A stretch of DNA of 45,667 bases, taken from contig JAIOSU010000044.1 of the NCBI GenBank assembly GCA_021107455.1, positions 1 through 45,667 on the forward strand. The letters are read 5' to 3'. Both the position numbers and the translations under genes were made by a program. The notes under the pieces were generated by a model that searched no databases, was not told the DNA's origin, and was given only the letters and a program-made list of their open reading frames with translations. The first letter of the stretch is position 1; every line of letters begins with the position of its first letter. This DNA is from Clostridiales bacterium (lineage in GTDB: Bacteria > Bacillota > Clostridia > Peptostreptococcales > Acidaminobacteraceae). Below, piece by piece: positions 34,699-45,600 of this stretch.

Positions 34699-36126
34699 TC
34701 AACGGTTAAGGAATGCTTTGTAAGCTTTAAACGTCATGTATACATCTACCTTGCTGACAATCTCATATGGCGCATGCATGCTAAGAACCGGCACTCCACA
34801 ATCCACTACTTCAGCGTTGGAATTTGCCAGTATATAGGCAATAGTACCACCACCACCTTGATCCACTTTTCCAAGTTCACCAATTTGCCATACCACATCA
34901 TTGTCGTTGAATATTTTTCTCACTTCTCCTAAGAATTCAGCGTTCGCGTCATTACAACCACCTTTGCCTCTAGCCCCGGTATATTTAACGAGTTGAACAC
35001 CTTTTCCTATATGAGCTGAATTGCGTTTTTCGTAAGCTGCAGCAAAATTTGGATCATATGCGGCACCAACATCACCTGACAACACTTTAGTATTTGAAAT
35101 TGCTCTTCTAAGATAAAGATCATTGTAGTTTGGCTCTTGAAGCGCGATCAATTCAGCAACAATATTCTCAAAATATCTGGATTGCGATCCAGTATTTCCT
35201 TGACTGCCAACTTCCTCTTTATCCATGAACATTCCACATGCGGTAGTTGCCACATCTTCCAGTTCAAATATTGCCATGACGCCAGTGTAGCTACAAACTC
35301 TATCATCATGACCGTATGCTGAAATCATGCTTCTGTCGAATCCTAAATCTTTAGCTTTGCCGGCTGGAACAACCTCAAATTCTGCACTCAGGAAATCTTC
35401 TTCCAATAGCCCATATTTGTCTTTTAAAATCTTAAGAATATGAAGTTTCACTTTATCCTTTGTTTTGTCATCACCCATTGGCATGTGTCCAACGAGAACA
35501 TTGAGGGTCTCTCCATCGATACCTTCAGAAAGGGTTTTTGAAGATTGATCTTTAGCAAGGTGTGGTAATAAATCAGTTATAGCAAAGATAGGATCTGCTT
35601 CGTCTTCACCGATGACCACTTCGATTTTCTCATTGTTCTTATTATATGCCACTCCATGAATAGCGAGCGGTGTCGCAGTCCATTGATATTTCTTGATTCC
35701 ACCATAATAATGTGTTTTTAGGAAAGCCATATCGCTGTCTTCATAAAGTGGGAACGGCTTCAAATCAATTCTTGGTACGTCAATATGTGCTCCAACGATG
35801 TTCATGCCATCCTTAAGAGGTTTCTCACCCATCAAAAACAGTATGATTGATTTGTCTCTGTTGACCGCATATATTTTTGAGCCTTTTTGTAGTTTTTCTT
35901 TTCCATTTAAATAATCATCGATATTTTTATAACCTTTTTCAATGGCAAGTCTTTTGATTTCATTAGCGCTTTCACGTTCAGTTTTACCTGCATCAAGAAA
36001 TGACTTGTAACCTTCACTAAATTCGAAGCAAGATTTCGTTTCATCTTCATTCATTGCTTCCCATGCATTTTTAAAAGTATGAGACAGTTCTTTCGATAAT
36101 TCCTCAAATTGATTCTTCTTTTCCAT
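34699..36126 (-). CDS. M18 family zinc aminopeptidase
   Basis: 475 residues, normal for M18. Metal and catalytic regions are GAHIDVPRID near 105, GHDDRVCSYTG, DKEEVGSQGNTGSQS and the C-terminal SMHAPYEIV. These enzymes are cytosolic, form large tetrahedral complexes and remove N-terminal residues from peptides. No signal peptide. It lies alone between two terminators, behind GGGGGATGAA as ribosome binding site. Confidence 0.93.
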   Translation of the reverse strand: MEKKNQFEELSKELSHTFKNAWEAMNEDETKSCFEFSEGYKSFLDAGKTERESANEIKRLAIEKGYKNIDDYLNGKEKLQKGSKIYAVNRDKSIILFLMGEKPLKDGMNIVGAHIDVPRIDLKPFPLYEDSDMAFLKTHYYGGIKKYQWTATPLAIHGVAYNKNNEKIEVVIGEDEADPIFAITDLLPHLAKDQSSKTLSEGIDGETLNVLVGHMPMGDDKTKDKVKLHILKILKDKYGLLEEDFLSAEFEVVPAGKAKDLGFDRSMISAYGHDDRVCSYTGVMAIFELEDVATTACGMFMDKEEVGSQGNTGSQSRYFENIVAELIALQEPNYNDLYLRRAISNTKVLSGDVGAAYDPNFAAAYEKRNSAHIGKGVQLVKYTGARGKGGCNDANAEFLGEVRKIFNDNDVVWQIGELGKVDQGGGGTIAYILANSNAEVVDCGVPVLSMHAPYEIVSKVDVYMTFKAYKAFLNR

Positions 36127-36149
36127 TTCATCCCCCTGATCTAATTCAT

Positions 36150-36180
36150 TAATAAAAATATTCTGTCAATTACAGGATAT
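36150..36180 (-). terminator. Probable terminator after degU
   Basis: ATATCCTGT and ACAGAATAT pair with one mismatch around a five-base loop, then TTTTTATT on the minus strand. Weaker than the others in the window. Confidence 0.55.
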
Positions 36181-36207
36181 AAAAAAATTTATACGAGTTC
36201 AAGAGAA

Positions 36208-36858
36208 TTAAATTTTCGTAACATTATGTTTAATGGCATAAAGCGCCGCTTGAGTTCGATCGTTCACATTGAGTTTTCTGAAAATGCTGGAAATATGATT
36301 TTTAACCGTTTTTTCACTTATGAAAAGTGCTTCGGAGATTTCTTTGTTGTTTAAACCACTAGCAAGCAATTTCAATACATCTAGTTCCCTCTTAGTAAGC
36401 CTTCTCTTGCTCAAGTCGTTATATGAGGACTCTTTGCGCTTGTATTCGCGCACTAAAACACCAGAAAGCGAGGGATGAATATAGACCTCTCCTTGCATGA
36501 CCCTGTGTATGGCATCAATCAATTGAGAGACATCCGCATCTTTGAGTACATAGCCCTCAGCTCCCATATTGATGGTTTCTATCAAATATTCTGCATCCTC
36601 ATGGATCGTCAGCATGATGGTCTTTACATCATCATAGTCTTTCTTTATTTGATGCAGACAATCAATACCATTCATGTTTGGCATATTGATATCAAGCAGG
36701 ACAATATCCGGTTGTTTGTCATCAATGGCTACAAGTGCTTCAATACCATCTCCAGCAAGAGCAACAACTTCAATGGTTTCCTCAAGTTCCAAAAGCTTTT
36801 TTAGTCCTTCTCTGATCAATGCGTGGTCATCTACAATTGCAACTTTGATTTTGCGCAT
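36208..36858 (-). CDS. degU: DegU-like NarL/LuxR response regulator
   Basis: 216 residues from ATG 36858 with GGAGG six bases upstream; ATG 36870 overlaps the kinase stop (TAATG) and is an alternative. The receiver has Asp10-Asp11 and phospho-acceptor Asp56 (VLLDINMPNM). The LuxR-type helix-turn-helix (about 148-210) shows LTKRELDVLKLLASGLNNKEIS and VKNHISSIFRKL. DegU governs the choice between motility, exoenzymes and biofilm in Bacillus; the same here is inference. Confidence 0.92.
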   Translation of the reverse strand: MRKIKVAIVDDHALIREGLKKLLELEETIEVVALAGDGIEALVAIDDKQPDIVLLDINMPNMNGIDCLHQIKKDYDDVKTIMLTIHEDAEYLIETINMGAEGYVLKDADVSQLIDAIHRVMQGEVYIHPSLSGVLVREYKRKESSYNDLSKRRLTKRELDVLKLLASGLNNKEISEALFISEKTVKNHISSIFRKLNVNDRTQAALYAIKHNVTKI

Positions 36859-36869
36859 ATTTTCCTCCA

Positions 36870-37988
36870 TTACTTGTTTGGAATACTGACTCTTATATGT
36901 GTACCTTTTTTGGGCTCCGATGAAATGTTGAATAATCCATTTACAATATCTATTCTTTCCTTCATATTGTATAATCCATAACCGTTTGCATTCTCCATGA
37001 CTTCCAACACATCAAAGCCTTTGCCGTTGTCGATTATGTCCATTTCAATAGTTTCTTGATTGATTTCGATTGAAAACAATACCTTCTTGCATTCAGAATG
37101 CTTCACAATATTATTGAAACTCTCTTGGATGACTCTGAAAGCCATCAGATTTACTAATGAATTTTCGATTACACTATCCTGCTGAACCTTTAAGTCCACA
37201 TGAATTTTGGTAGTGTCCATTATATTGGATACCATTTTCTTGACAGTTGGTACAAGACCAAGATCGTCAAGTGACATGGGCATCAAATCATAAATAATTT
37301 TTCTGATATCTTTAAGTATATTTCTGACATCATCCTGTAAAAAAGAGATTTCTTTTTTAGCCTTATTAGGTGATGAATCAATGACCTTGGATGCATATTC
37401 CGCTTTATAAATGACATTGGCTAGCGATTGCGCCGGTCCATCGTGAATATCCCTGGATATTCGTTTCTTTTCCTTTTCTTGAGCTTCGATGATTTTCAGT
37501 CCTACATCTTTTTTTTCCTTGATTTGCTCCATAACGTTACCTGTCAGATATTCTAGAGCGACACTTACTTTCATTTCTAGTATCTCTGCCTTTTTAAGGA
37601 CTTCCATACTGTTTCGTAGCATGCGTTCCAGTGTGCTTCTTCTTTCAATCAACTCTTTTTCTTCTTGAGTTTTGAACGAAAGTTGGACTTGCACTTTTTG
37701 AGACAATTCATAAGCTTCTTTGATATCATTTTCAGTGAATTCATCGAAATGTTCGTTGATTGTCTTAATCATGTTTTTTGCCATTTGGGACCGGATCTGC
37801 AATTTATCCACTTCATTTATTGTTATGGAAATTTGTGCTTTCACTGTTATGAGCTCTTGCTCATAAGAGATATACTCATGACGGATTTGTTCTGAAATAT
37901 CGAAAATTTCTTTTTTCCCGTCTTCTATAGCAAAAGCGGTCTTCTGAATGATCTGATCCAACTTCTTGAAATTAATAGTCTTATCCAT
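36870..37988 (-). CDS. degS: DegS-like cytoplasmic histidine kinase
   Basis: 372 residues from ATG 37988 (GGAG seven bases upstream; GTG 37994 is too close to it). No membrane helix. Residues 1-160 are the long DegS-type coiled coil. The HisKA_3 site RISRDIHDGPAQSLAN gives phospho-acceptor His182, and the HATPase has VIQESFNNIVKHS and NGYGLYNMKERI. It phosphorylates the DegU-like regulator encoded directly behind it. Confidence 0.93.
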   Translation of the reverse strand: MDKTINFKKLDQIIQKTAFAIEDGKKEIFDISEQIRHEYISYEQELITVKAQISITINEVDKLQIRSQMAKNMIKTINEHFDEFTENDIKEAYELSQKVQVQLSFKTQEEKELIERRSTLERMLRNSMEVLKKAEILEMKVSVALEYLTGNVMEQIKEKKDVGLKIIEAQEKEKKRISRDIHDGPAQSLANVIYKAEYASKVIDSSPNKAKKEISFLQDDVRNILKDIRKIIYDLMPMSLDDLGLVPTVKKMVSNIMDTTKIHVDLKVQQDSVIENSLVNLMAFRVIQESFNNIVKHSECKKVLFSIEINQETIEMDIIDNGKGFDVLEVMENANGYGLYNMKERIDIVNGLFNISSEPKKGTHIRVSIPNK

Positions 37989-38006
37989 ATACACACTCCG
38001 GTGTTT

Positions 38007-38015
38007 ATTATATCA
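38007..38015 (-). promoter_or_regulatory. Extended -10 promoter of degSU
   Basis: TGATATAAT on the minus strand, 18 bases before the ATG, directly after the terminator stem. The -35 position falls in the terminator loop (TTTATG). Confidence 0.55.
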
Positions 38016-38017
38016 CA

Positions 38018-38051
38018 AAAGCCCACGCTCATAAATAAGGTGGGCTTTTTT
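38018..38051 (-). terminator. Terminator after cheW
   Basis: AAAGCCCAC and GTGGGCTTT form a nine-pair stem; on the minus strand TTTTG follows, on the other side six T. Confidence 0.78.
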
Positions 38052-38093
38052 GAATATTTGGTCCTAATTTAATCATCCAAAAACCGGGATTTT

Positions 38094-38543
38094 TTAGCTT
38101 AGATCCAACAACTCCTCTATTTCGTCATCGCTTAGTACTTTATCCAGATCAATGACTATGATCAGTTCATTATCATGGATGCAAACTTCAGAAATGTATT
38201 CAGTGTTTTTTTTGATGGCAATCTTGGGTGGTGGCAAAATTTGAGATTCATCAACATTCATCGACTGTGAGGCATCGTCAACCAAAAAACCAATTTGAAC
38301 ATCGTTTTTATTCGCGATTATGATTCTTTTTTCTTTCATCTGACTATCGGCCATTTTGAATCTTTTCTTCAAATTGATTACCGGTATGATGTCACCTCTT
38401 AAATTAAGCAGTCCGTCCACATATGGAGGTCCGCTGGGAACAGGTGTGATCGATGAATACTCCGTTATGGATGCGATGTGGTTTATGCTGGTTGCGAATT
38501 TTTCATTGTTGAGTTTGAAAATGATATACTGCTTATCTGCCAC
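38094..38543 (-). CDS. cheW: CheW-like chemotaxis coupling protein
   Basis: 149 residues forming one CheW domain: YIIFKLNNEKFATSINHIASI, VPSGPPYVDGLLNLRGDIIPVINLKKRF and GFLVDDASQSM. It links receptors to CheA. No cheA, receptor or other chemotaxis gene is in the window, so it may serve a distant array or a separate pathway. The start is GTG 38543 behind an unusual all-G ribosome binding site (GGGGGGGAT). It is the last gene of the downstream operon. Confidence 0.93.
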   Translation of the reverse strand: MADKQYIIFKLNNEKFATSINHIASITEYSSITPVPSGPPYVDGLLNLRGDIIPVINLKKRFKMADSQMKEKRIIIANKNDVQIGFLVDDASQSMNVDESQILPPPKIAIKKNTEYISEVCIHDNELIIVIDLDKVLSDDEIEELLDLS

Positions 38544-38557
38544 TTGAATCCCCCCCG

Positions 38558-38734
38558 CTAATCTTTATAGATGAAGTCTGTATGGTCCAGTTGATTTTTG
38601 AAACTGTTCCTGAAAGCCTTGACGTATGCATCTCTAAGTTCTTTTTGTTCTGTTGCTTCTTCCTCAGTCAGACCTTCTGTTTTCTTCTTGTTGGCTAAAT
38701 AATTGATTCTATCGAGCTTCTCTTGTCCTAACAC
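38558..38734 (-). CDS. DUF896 (YnzC-like) small protein
   Basis: 58 residues starting at GTG 38734 (AAAGG seven bases before; an in-frame stop lies just upstream). The sequence begins VLGQEKLDRINYLANKKK and continues GLTEEEATEQKELRDAY and FRNSF, the DUF896 pattern of a small helical protein. The cellular role is not established; some members are linked to the SOS response. It lies 29 bases after hutH and 14 before cheW. Confidence 0.88.
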   Translation of the reverse strand: MLGQEKLDRINYLANKKKTEGLTEEEATEQKELRDAYVKAFRNSFKNQLDHTDFIYKD

Positions 38735-38763
38735 TTTAATACCTTTCTAATGCCATTTGGCAA

Positions 38764-40296
38764 CTAAATTTTCAATTTACCGACAGCTGATTCAACCGCC
38801 TCTAAAATTTTATTTGTTTTAATTATACCATATATTTTGTTAAAATCTATATTCATTACACGGTCGTATTCCAGTTTTTCAACATTTGCTCTAACTACGT
38901 CATAAGCTTCTTTCGAACCTTTTCCGAGTTTACCTGTGGTTTCAAAATCAATGGCTTGTGCTGCGCACAATAGTTCTATAGCAATTACATTTTGAGCATT
39001 AAAAAGTATTTCTTTCGCTTTACGGGCAGCAATGGTACCCATGCTGACATGATCTTCCTGGTTCGCTGAAGAAGGTATGGAATCCACACTCGCAGGATGC
39101 GCATACACCTTGTTTTCTGAAACCAGTGCAGCAGCAGCATATTGTGCAATCATGAACCCTGAATGCAATCCACCATAAGGCGTCAAAAATGCTGGCAAGT
39201 TACTAAGCTGTGGATTGACAAGTCTTTCAATTCTTCTTTCAGCTACGTTGGCTATTTCCGCTAATGCTATTCCAAGAAAATCAAATGGCAATGCCATTGG
39301 TTGACCATGGAAGTTTCCACCTGAGAAGACTACACCGTCTTCTGGGAACAAAATTGGATTGTCGGTTACAGAATTAATTTCTATTTGAATGCGATCCGCA
39401 ACAAACTGAATCGCATCTTTACTCGCACCATGGATTTGAGGAATACATCTGAGTGTATATGCGTCCTGGACTCTGATTTCACCTTGTTTGGTAGTTCTTT
39501 CGCTGCCCTCTAAGATTGTTCTTAAATTTTCAGCAGTTTGAATTTGACCCGGATGTGGTCTGACGGCATGCAATCTCGCGTCAAAAGCATCTGTGATACC
39601 CTTTAATGCCTCAACAGTAAGAGACGCACTAATGTCTGATAACTTTAATAATTGAATGGCCTCATAAGTTGTCACACATCCTACGGCAGTCATAACTTGT
39701 GTGCCATTAATCAGTGCAAGTCCTTCTTTTGATGTGAGCTCAATTGTAGGAATTTGGGCGAGTTCCATTGCTTTCTTTCCATCCATTCGTTCCCCTTTGT
39801 AAAAAGCTTCTCCCATTCCAAGCATGACAAGCACCATATGTGCTAGAGGTGCGAGGTCTCCACTTGCTCCTAGTGACCCTTTTTCAGGGATAACAGGATG
39901 TACACCCTTATTGATCATATCCACAAGTGTGTTGATCGTTGTAAGTCTGACTCCACTATGACCTTTGACCAAATTGTTGACTCTAAGGAGCATGATCGCT
40001 CTGACGATTTCCTCATCAAATGGATTACCGACTCCACATGCATGGCTAATGATCAGATTGGTCTGCAAATCTGTTGTTTCCTCTTTGGAGATCACTATAT
40101 CTGAAAACTTTCCAAAGCCGGTAGTAATCCCGTATACCACTTTTTTTGAATCTACGAGTTCATCAACAAATTTTCTTGCGATATGAACTTTTTCTACAGA
40201 TTCAGGTGACAATTCGATGATGCTTCCAAATCTAGCGACATCCATTACAAGATCCAGCGTTAGACTTTTTCCGTCAATTATAATTTTACTATTCAT
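38764..40296 (-). CDS. hutH: Histidine ammonia-lyase
   Basis: 510 residues. The MIO cofactor triad Ala144-Ser145-Gly146 lies in GSLGASGDLAPLAHM. Active-site parts YGITTGFGKFSD and QEDHVSMGTIAARKA are intact. It deaminates histidine to urocanate. hutU, hutI and the other hut genes are absent here, so it is an orphan within an otherwise unrelated operon. Confidence 0.95.
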   Translation of the reverse strand: MNSKIIIDGKSLTLDLVMDVARFGSIIELSPESVEKVHIARKFVDELVDSKKVVYGITTGFGKFSDIVISKEETTDLQTNLIISHACGVGNPFDEEIVRAIMLLRVNNLVKGHSGVRLTTINTLVDMINKGVHPVIPEKGSLGASGDLAPLAHMVLVMLGMGEAFYKGERMDGKKAMELAQIPTIELTSKEGLALINGTQVMTAVGCVTTYEAIQLLKLSDISASLTVEALKGITDAFDARLHAVRPHPGQIQTAENLRTILEGSERTTKQGEIRVQDAYTLRCIPQIHGASKDAIQFVADRIQIEINSVTDNPILFPEDGVVFSGGNFHGQPMALPFDFLGIALAEIANVAERRIERLVNPQLSNLPAFLTPYGGLHSGFMIAQYAAAALVSENKVYAHPASVDSIPSSANQEDHVSMGTIAARKAKEILFNAQNVIAIELLCAAQAIDFETTGKLGKGSKEAYDVVRANVEKLEYDRVMNIDFNKIYGIIKTNKILEAVESAVGKLKI

Positions 40297-40337
40297 AAAT
40301 GATCCCCTCTTAAATCTTTTATTTTCAGTTTATAATA

Positions 40338-42176
40338 TTACCGTCTCTTTTGAGTCTTATAGTTCTTGGTTTTCTTCTCCGATTTTGGCCTGATCAATGC
40401 TTTTGGGTTTGTCCCGATCAAATCGTTTCTTCCTGCCAGAACAAGCGCTTCATATACAAGATCATAATTCTTAGGATTTTTGAACTGAAGCAACGCGCGC
40501 TGCATAGCCTTTTCTTTTGGAGTTTTAGGCACATAAACACTTCTCATGGTTCTTGGATCTATACCTGTATGATACATACATGTACTGAGCGTTCCAGGAG
40601 TAGGATAAAAATCTTGGACCTGTTCCGGAGTGTAATTGATATCTCTGAGGTATTCCGCCAATCTTATCGCAGATGCAATCGTGCTGCCTGGATGTGAGCT
40701 CATCAAATAAGGAATGATGTACTGATCCTTGTCGATCTCTTTATTAATGACGTTGAATGCTTCAACAAATTCACCATATAGCTTCCCGCTTGGTTTTCCC
40801 ATATAATCTAGAACGGTCTCGTCTATATGTTCCGGTGCTACTTTGAGTTGTCCGCTGACATGATGTTCACAAAGTTCATAGAAGAACTCATTTGATTCAT
40901 CATGCATAAGATAATCATAGCGAATCCCACTTCTGATAAATACTTTTTTGACATTCTCAACTTGTCTGATTTTTTGAAGCAATTCCAAATAATCAGTATG
41001 GTCAACAATTAAATGTTCACAAGGTTCTGGATACAAGCACTGTTTATTTTTACATGCCCCATATTTTAGTTGTTTTTCACATGCCGGGTTCCTGAAGTTG
41101 GCCGTAGGACCTCCTACGTCATTGATATAACCCTTGAAATCAGAATCATGAGTTATCTCTTCAGCTTCCTGTAAAATGGATTCGTGAGATCTTGAGCTGA
41201 TAATCCTGCCTTGATGAAATGCAAGCGCACAAAAAGAACAGTTTCCAAAACAACCTCTTTCACTGATTATGCTGAGCTTAACTTCCTGGATGGCTGGTAT
41301 TCCACCTAAGCTTACATAGCTTGGATGAATTTCCCGCATGTAACCAAGATTGAAAACCCAATCAAGTCGTTCTCGTTCAAGCGGCATTGTTGGAGGATTT
41401 TGAACCAGATAGTGGTCCTTGTGCCTTTGAACAATAGAACGCCCTCTAATAGGATCTTGCTCATCGTAGAGTATTTTGAAGCTTCTAGCATAGGCGGTCT
41501 TATCTGTACTTACGGTTTCAAACGCATCAATTTCAAGTGGTCTGTCCACATGATCGATACTCTCAGTCACATAGCAGGTGCCTGGAATATGAATGATATG
41601 CTTTATATCTATACCACTGTTCAAGTAATCCGCTATTTCAGTAATCTGATTTTCTCCCATACCAAACACGAGCATATCCGCATCGCTGTCAAATAGAATG
41701 GATCTTCTCACTTTGTTGTCCCAATAATCATAATGTGCAAATCTTCTAAGTGAAGCCTCAATGCCTCCAAGAATTATTGGTTTGTGCTTATATGTCTTTC
41801 GAATGAGATTGGTGTATACAATGGTCGCCCGATCAGGACGCTTTCCTATCACTCCACCCGGTGTGAAAGCATCTGTAGTCCGTCTCTTTTTTGAAACATA
41901 ATAATGGTTCACCATTGAATCCATATTTCCTGACGTGACTAAAAATCCTAGTCTTGGTTCTCCTAGAATCGAAATGCTGGATGGATCGTTCCAATCCGGT
42001 TGAGCTATTATACCGACTTTATAGCCCGCATCCAAAAGTACTCTTGCGATTACTGCCGGTCCAAAACTCGGATGGTCGACATAGGCGTCACCAGAAACCA
42101 AGACAAAATCCACACCGTCCCACTCAAGTCTTTTTAAATCTTCCCTATTGATGGGAAGAAAGTCATTTAAAATCAT
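40338..42176 (-). CDS. YgiQ-family radical SAM protein
   Basis: 612 residues. The N-terminal domain ([29 protein letters not shown]) is diagnostic of YgiQ (UPF0313). The radical SAM site is CFGNCSFC (C-x3-C-x2-C) near residue 310, and a cysteine-rich insert near 375-395 ([15 protein letters not shown], then PEPC) may hold a second cluster. The C-terminal tail is basic. The reaction is unknown. Its start lies three bases after the GAF-like gene. Confidence 0.93.
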   Translation of the reverse strand: MILNDFLPINREDLKRLEWDGVDFVLVSGDAYVDHPSFGPAVIARVLLDAGYKVGIIAQPDWNDPSSISILGEPRLGFLVTSGNMDSMVNHYYVSKKRRTTDAFTPGGVIGKRPDRATIVYTNLIRKTYKHKPIILGGIEASLRRFAHYDYWDNKVRRSILFDSDADMLVFGMGENQITEIADYLNSGIDIKHIIHIPGTCYVTESIDHVDRPLEIDAFETVSTDKTAYARSFKILYDEQDPIRGRSIVQRHKDHYLVQNPPTMPLERERLDWVFNLGYMREIHPSYVSLGGIPAIQEVKLSIISERGCFGNCSFCALAFHQGRIISSRSHESILQEAEEITHDSDFKGYINDVGGPTANFRNPACEKQLKYGACKNKQCLYPEPCEHLIVDHTDYLELLQKIRQVENVKKVFIRSGIRYDYLMHDESNEFFYELCEHHVSGQLKVAPEHIDETVLDYMGKPSGKLYGEFVEAFNVINKEIDKDQYIIPYLMSSHPGSTIASAIRLAEYLRDINYTPEQVQDFYPTPGTLSTCMYHTGIDPRTMRSVYVPKTPKEKAMQRALLQFKNPKNYDLVYEALVLAGRNDLIGTNPKALIRPKSEKKTKNYKTQKRR

Positions 42177-42179
42177 TTG

Positions 42180-42644
42180 TTAACCTTTCTGAATGAATAA
42201 TACATGCTCTAAAACTGGTTTTAAAGCATCTACAAAATTGTAATTGCTAAATTCAAATTCCTTATCTTTTATATCTACTGCTATGGAAAGTATACCACTT
42301 GTTGTGCCTGTTAGGAAAGTGATGATAATGTAAGATTTCCAGTTTGGTACCTTGAGGTTCGCATCGTAAGCAATGACTTCTTCCCAATCGATGAAATAAC
42401 CGGAGTTGTTTGTGCCTTTGAATCTTGCGATCAACCTCTCATTCAAGACAAGCTCATCACTAATTCTCTCTTGTCCTTTTTTCTTATAGATCACTTCTTC
42501 TATATTTTGATTTTCGTCGAACATGATAAACTGAATCTCTTCACCTTCCGTAATATCCAAAAGTGATATGAAGGTATTTCGAATACTCTCTTCACGGGTG
42601 TAGCTGTGTTCCAACTGATTGAGAATATCAATCAAAGCCTTCAC
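42180..42644 (-). CDS. Probable single GAF-like domain protein
   Basis: 154 residues. The layout of an N-terminal helix, strand IQFIMFDENQNIEEVIY, mid-region WEEVIAYDANL, strands WKSYIIITFLTGTTSGILSIAVD and a C-terminal helix resembles a lone GAF domain. No catalytic motif or membrane helix is seen. It lies 12 bases after the TPR-GAF-GGDEF gene, so it may modulate that protein or share its ligand. The family assignment is tentative. Confidence 0.6.
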   Translation of the reverse strand: MKALIDILNQLEHSYTREESIRNTFISLLDITEGEEIQFIMFDENQNIEEVIYKKKGQERISDELVLNERLIARFKGTNNSGYFIDWEEVIAYDANLKVPNWKSYIIITFLTGTTSGILSIAVDIKDKEFEFSNYNFVDALKPVLEHVLFIQKG

Positions 42645-42656
42645 AGTTCTGGTATC

Positions 42657-45600
42657 TTAAGAAATGTTTCCTGTTAATATACCTGTCAATCGGTCATATC
42701 GATGTTTTTCCTTGATCAGTTTATGGTCCCAGCTTGTTGATTGATTTCTGCCATTGTTTTTTGAGTAATAGAGTGCTTGATCCGCTTTCTCAATCAATTC
42801 CTCTTCGTTGGCTCCATCTTTAGGATACGTCGATACACCCAAACTTACAGTCAAAAGCATATCATCTCCTAACAATTTACTGTCTTCAATGAGCGTTCTT
42901 GTCTTTTCAGCGACTTTAAACGCACTACTTGAATCAGCTTCCGGTAAGAGAATGATAAATTCTTCCCCCCCATATCTTGCCACATAATCGGTACTTCTTA
43001 CAGATTTATTGAGGATTTCACCTAAGCGAGTGAGTATCTCATCCCCTTTTCGGTGTCCATAAGTATCGTTGACGAATTTGAATTTATCAATGTCCAACAT
43101 GATTACTGATAGGTTGTAGTTGTTTTGTCTAGCAATGCTCATGTGGAGAGCGAACTTTTGCTCAATGAATTTTCTGAGATAGACACCAGTCAATTTGTCG
43201 ACGGTCGAAAGACGCTTTAGATTATAGTTGTCAATAAAGACATAAATCAAATTAATGAATGACTTCGCCTGTTCAAATGTGATTTCATCGAACCTGTTGA
43301 TCAAGTTTCTTGAATCCATAAACACATATCCAATTATTTTCTGTTTGGTTACAAGTAAATCTTCTTTTCGCTTGTCATTACCATTCTTCACTGAAGATGT
43401 CTCATAAACAGGAAAACAAATAATGCTTTTTTGATTGTCTGATAGCAACTGGATATTTGTCTTTGGATTGATTTTTGTGATCATTATGCCATCTATGTCA
43501 TTTCCGATGTTATTGATCAACCTTGATACATCATAATCCTCACAGGATTCGTCCGCTTTGATGACTTGGTTGATATTGTCATTTTCATCCAAAAGGTAAA
43601 TAAAAGCACGTTCAGCAAATGTCAGTTGTTTCAAATATTTTAATATTAATTTTAAGTTGTTGATTTCATCCTTTTCGAGATTTCTAATCAGGTCAATTGA
43701 AGTCTCAAATCGCACTTCATCTCTGATGTCGATATTTTCACTGATCAATCGATTGAATTCTTTGCTGTGATAGAGCCTATTGAGTTGGCTCAAATCAAAG
43801 AAATCCTCAACGGTCTCGAATCGCTCATCATAGATGACACTCTGAACAATGCCATCCAAACTCAATAAGCGTTTTGTTATCTTATTGATGTTATTCTTGA
43901 GTGACATTTTAGAATTGTCATAAAGGATATAGGTTTCTTTGTATTCCAACGGAACATTGTTCGAAAGATCATAGATGACGTCAAGAGCCATCAGATAATA
44001 TTTGAGTGCCTGATATAGATTGTTTCGATTAAAATTCTCATTCCCAAGGATTTTGTAAACTTTCCAAAGAAACTCCAGAGAAATAGCCTTAATCGGTTCA
44101 ATCAGGTTTTCAATTCGCTCGATGGAAAAGTCCGATAAAGCCGCTTCAATGACTTCATTTTTCAATCTGATAAATTTTGTGTTATAACGTTTTGCGAGAA
44201 TCGCATCCAATCTGAAAAGTTCCTCGGCTGACAAATAATCATAACGGTCCACGAGATCGATTAGAACATCCATTATAAATGTCCTTAAAAGCTTAACTTC
44301 AGAAGGTTTTAGAGTTATCTCAACAAGTTCACCAATGGCTTTTAGAGGAACCTCTCTTTTTTCGTTGACTATATCACTCTTTTTATATTTTAAAATCATG
44401 TCGATGACTTTAATACGATATTTTCTGTAATCATCTTCAATGCTGTGGTCGTCAAATTCATAACGCCACTTGTCGACTTTCATGATGCTTTGCATGGAAA
44501 GGAAAAAGTCAAGGTGGAGCAAATAATAATCCTGACGGTTGAAGTCACGTTTTTCAAGTGTGGCGAATTCGTGCTCCAATCGATTCATCAATGTAAAGGC
44601 TTTACCATATTTCTCAACAAGATTGTATGCGCTGCATAAGTTAAGGAGTGCCAACAAATCAACGCCTTTGTCACCGATTTTTTCAGCAATTTGATGAGAT
44701 TCCTCAAAATACTTGATTGCCATTTCATATCTGCCTTCGGTCATATAAGTTTCACCGAGGTTGTTGAGATGGATTGGTGTTGCAACGATATAGTTTCTAT
44801 TGATGGAATGTGTATAGGCTTTTCTGAAGAAATCTCTCGCAACTACATAATCTCCAAATCCGTCGAAATGAACTACTCCCATATTATTATAAGATTTTAT
44901 GATGTTTTCCTCATCTGCAAGGTTTTTGTAGCATTTGAGACTCTCCGAAAACGCACTTAGACTTTCCTCGTAATTGTTTCTGTAAAGATGGTTTACTCCA
45001 AGTTCGTTTTGAAAAACAGCTTGATAGTATTCGTTGCCTGACTCCAAACTCTTATTAAGATGTTTTCTAGTTAGTTCAATATGCTTATCCAAATCGACTG
45101 TGTTTGTGAGACATCTACACAGCATTTGAGCAGATTTGAATTCTCCATCAAAATAATTGATTTCGATAGATTTCTTAATACACTCCTCAGCTATGGAATA
45201 AGCTGCATCCACATCATTTTTATAGTAAAGAACATTGCTGAACTCAAGTTTCGCATCAACATGGCTGATCTCATCGTAAGATTTAGAAAGGTTTATGATT
45301 TCATTTGCTTTTTCAAATGCGTCTTCAAGCTTACCGAGTTTGATAAGCTGTTTGATCAACCTAAGACCTGTTTCAATCACCTTATTTTTGTCATCCATTT
45401 TTTCATAGAGATCACTTGCTCTATTTAAGAGTTCGGATGCTTTGATGTTATTGAAACGCTCGATAAAATGATCCGCAAAGATTATACAATATTTTGCGGC
45501 TAAAATCAGATCATCGCACTGGATGAGATAATCTATGATGCTTTCATTGACTTCATTGTTAGCCATGAAGCGCTGTTCATAGTAATCTGAAGCCTCCCTA

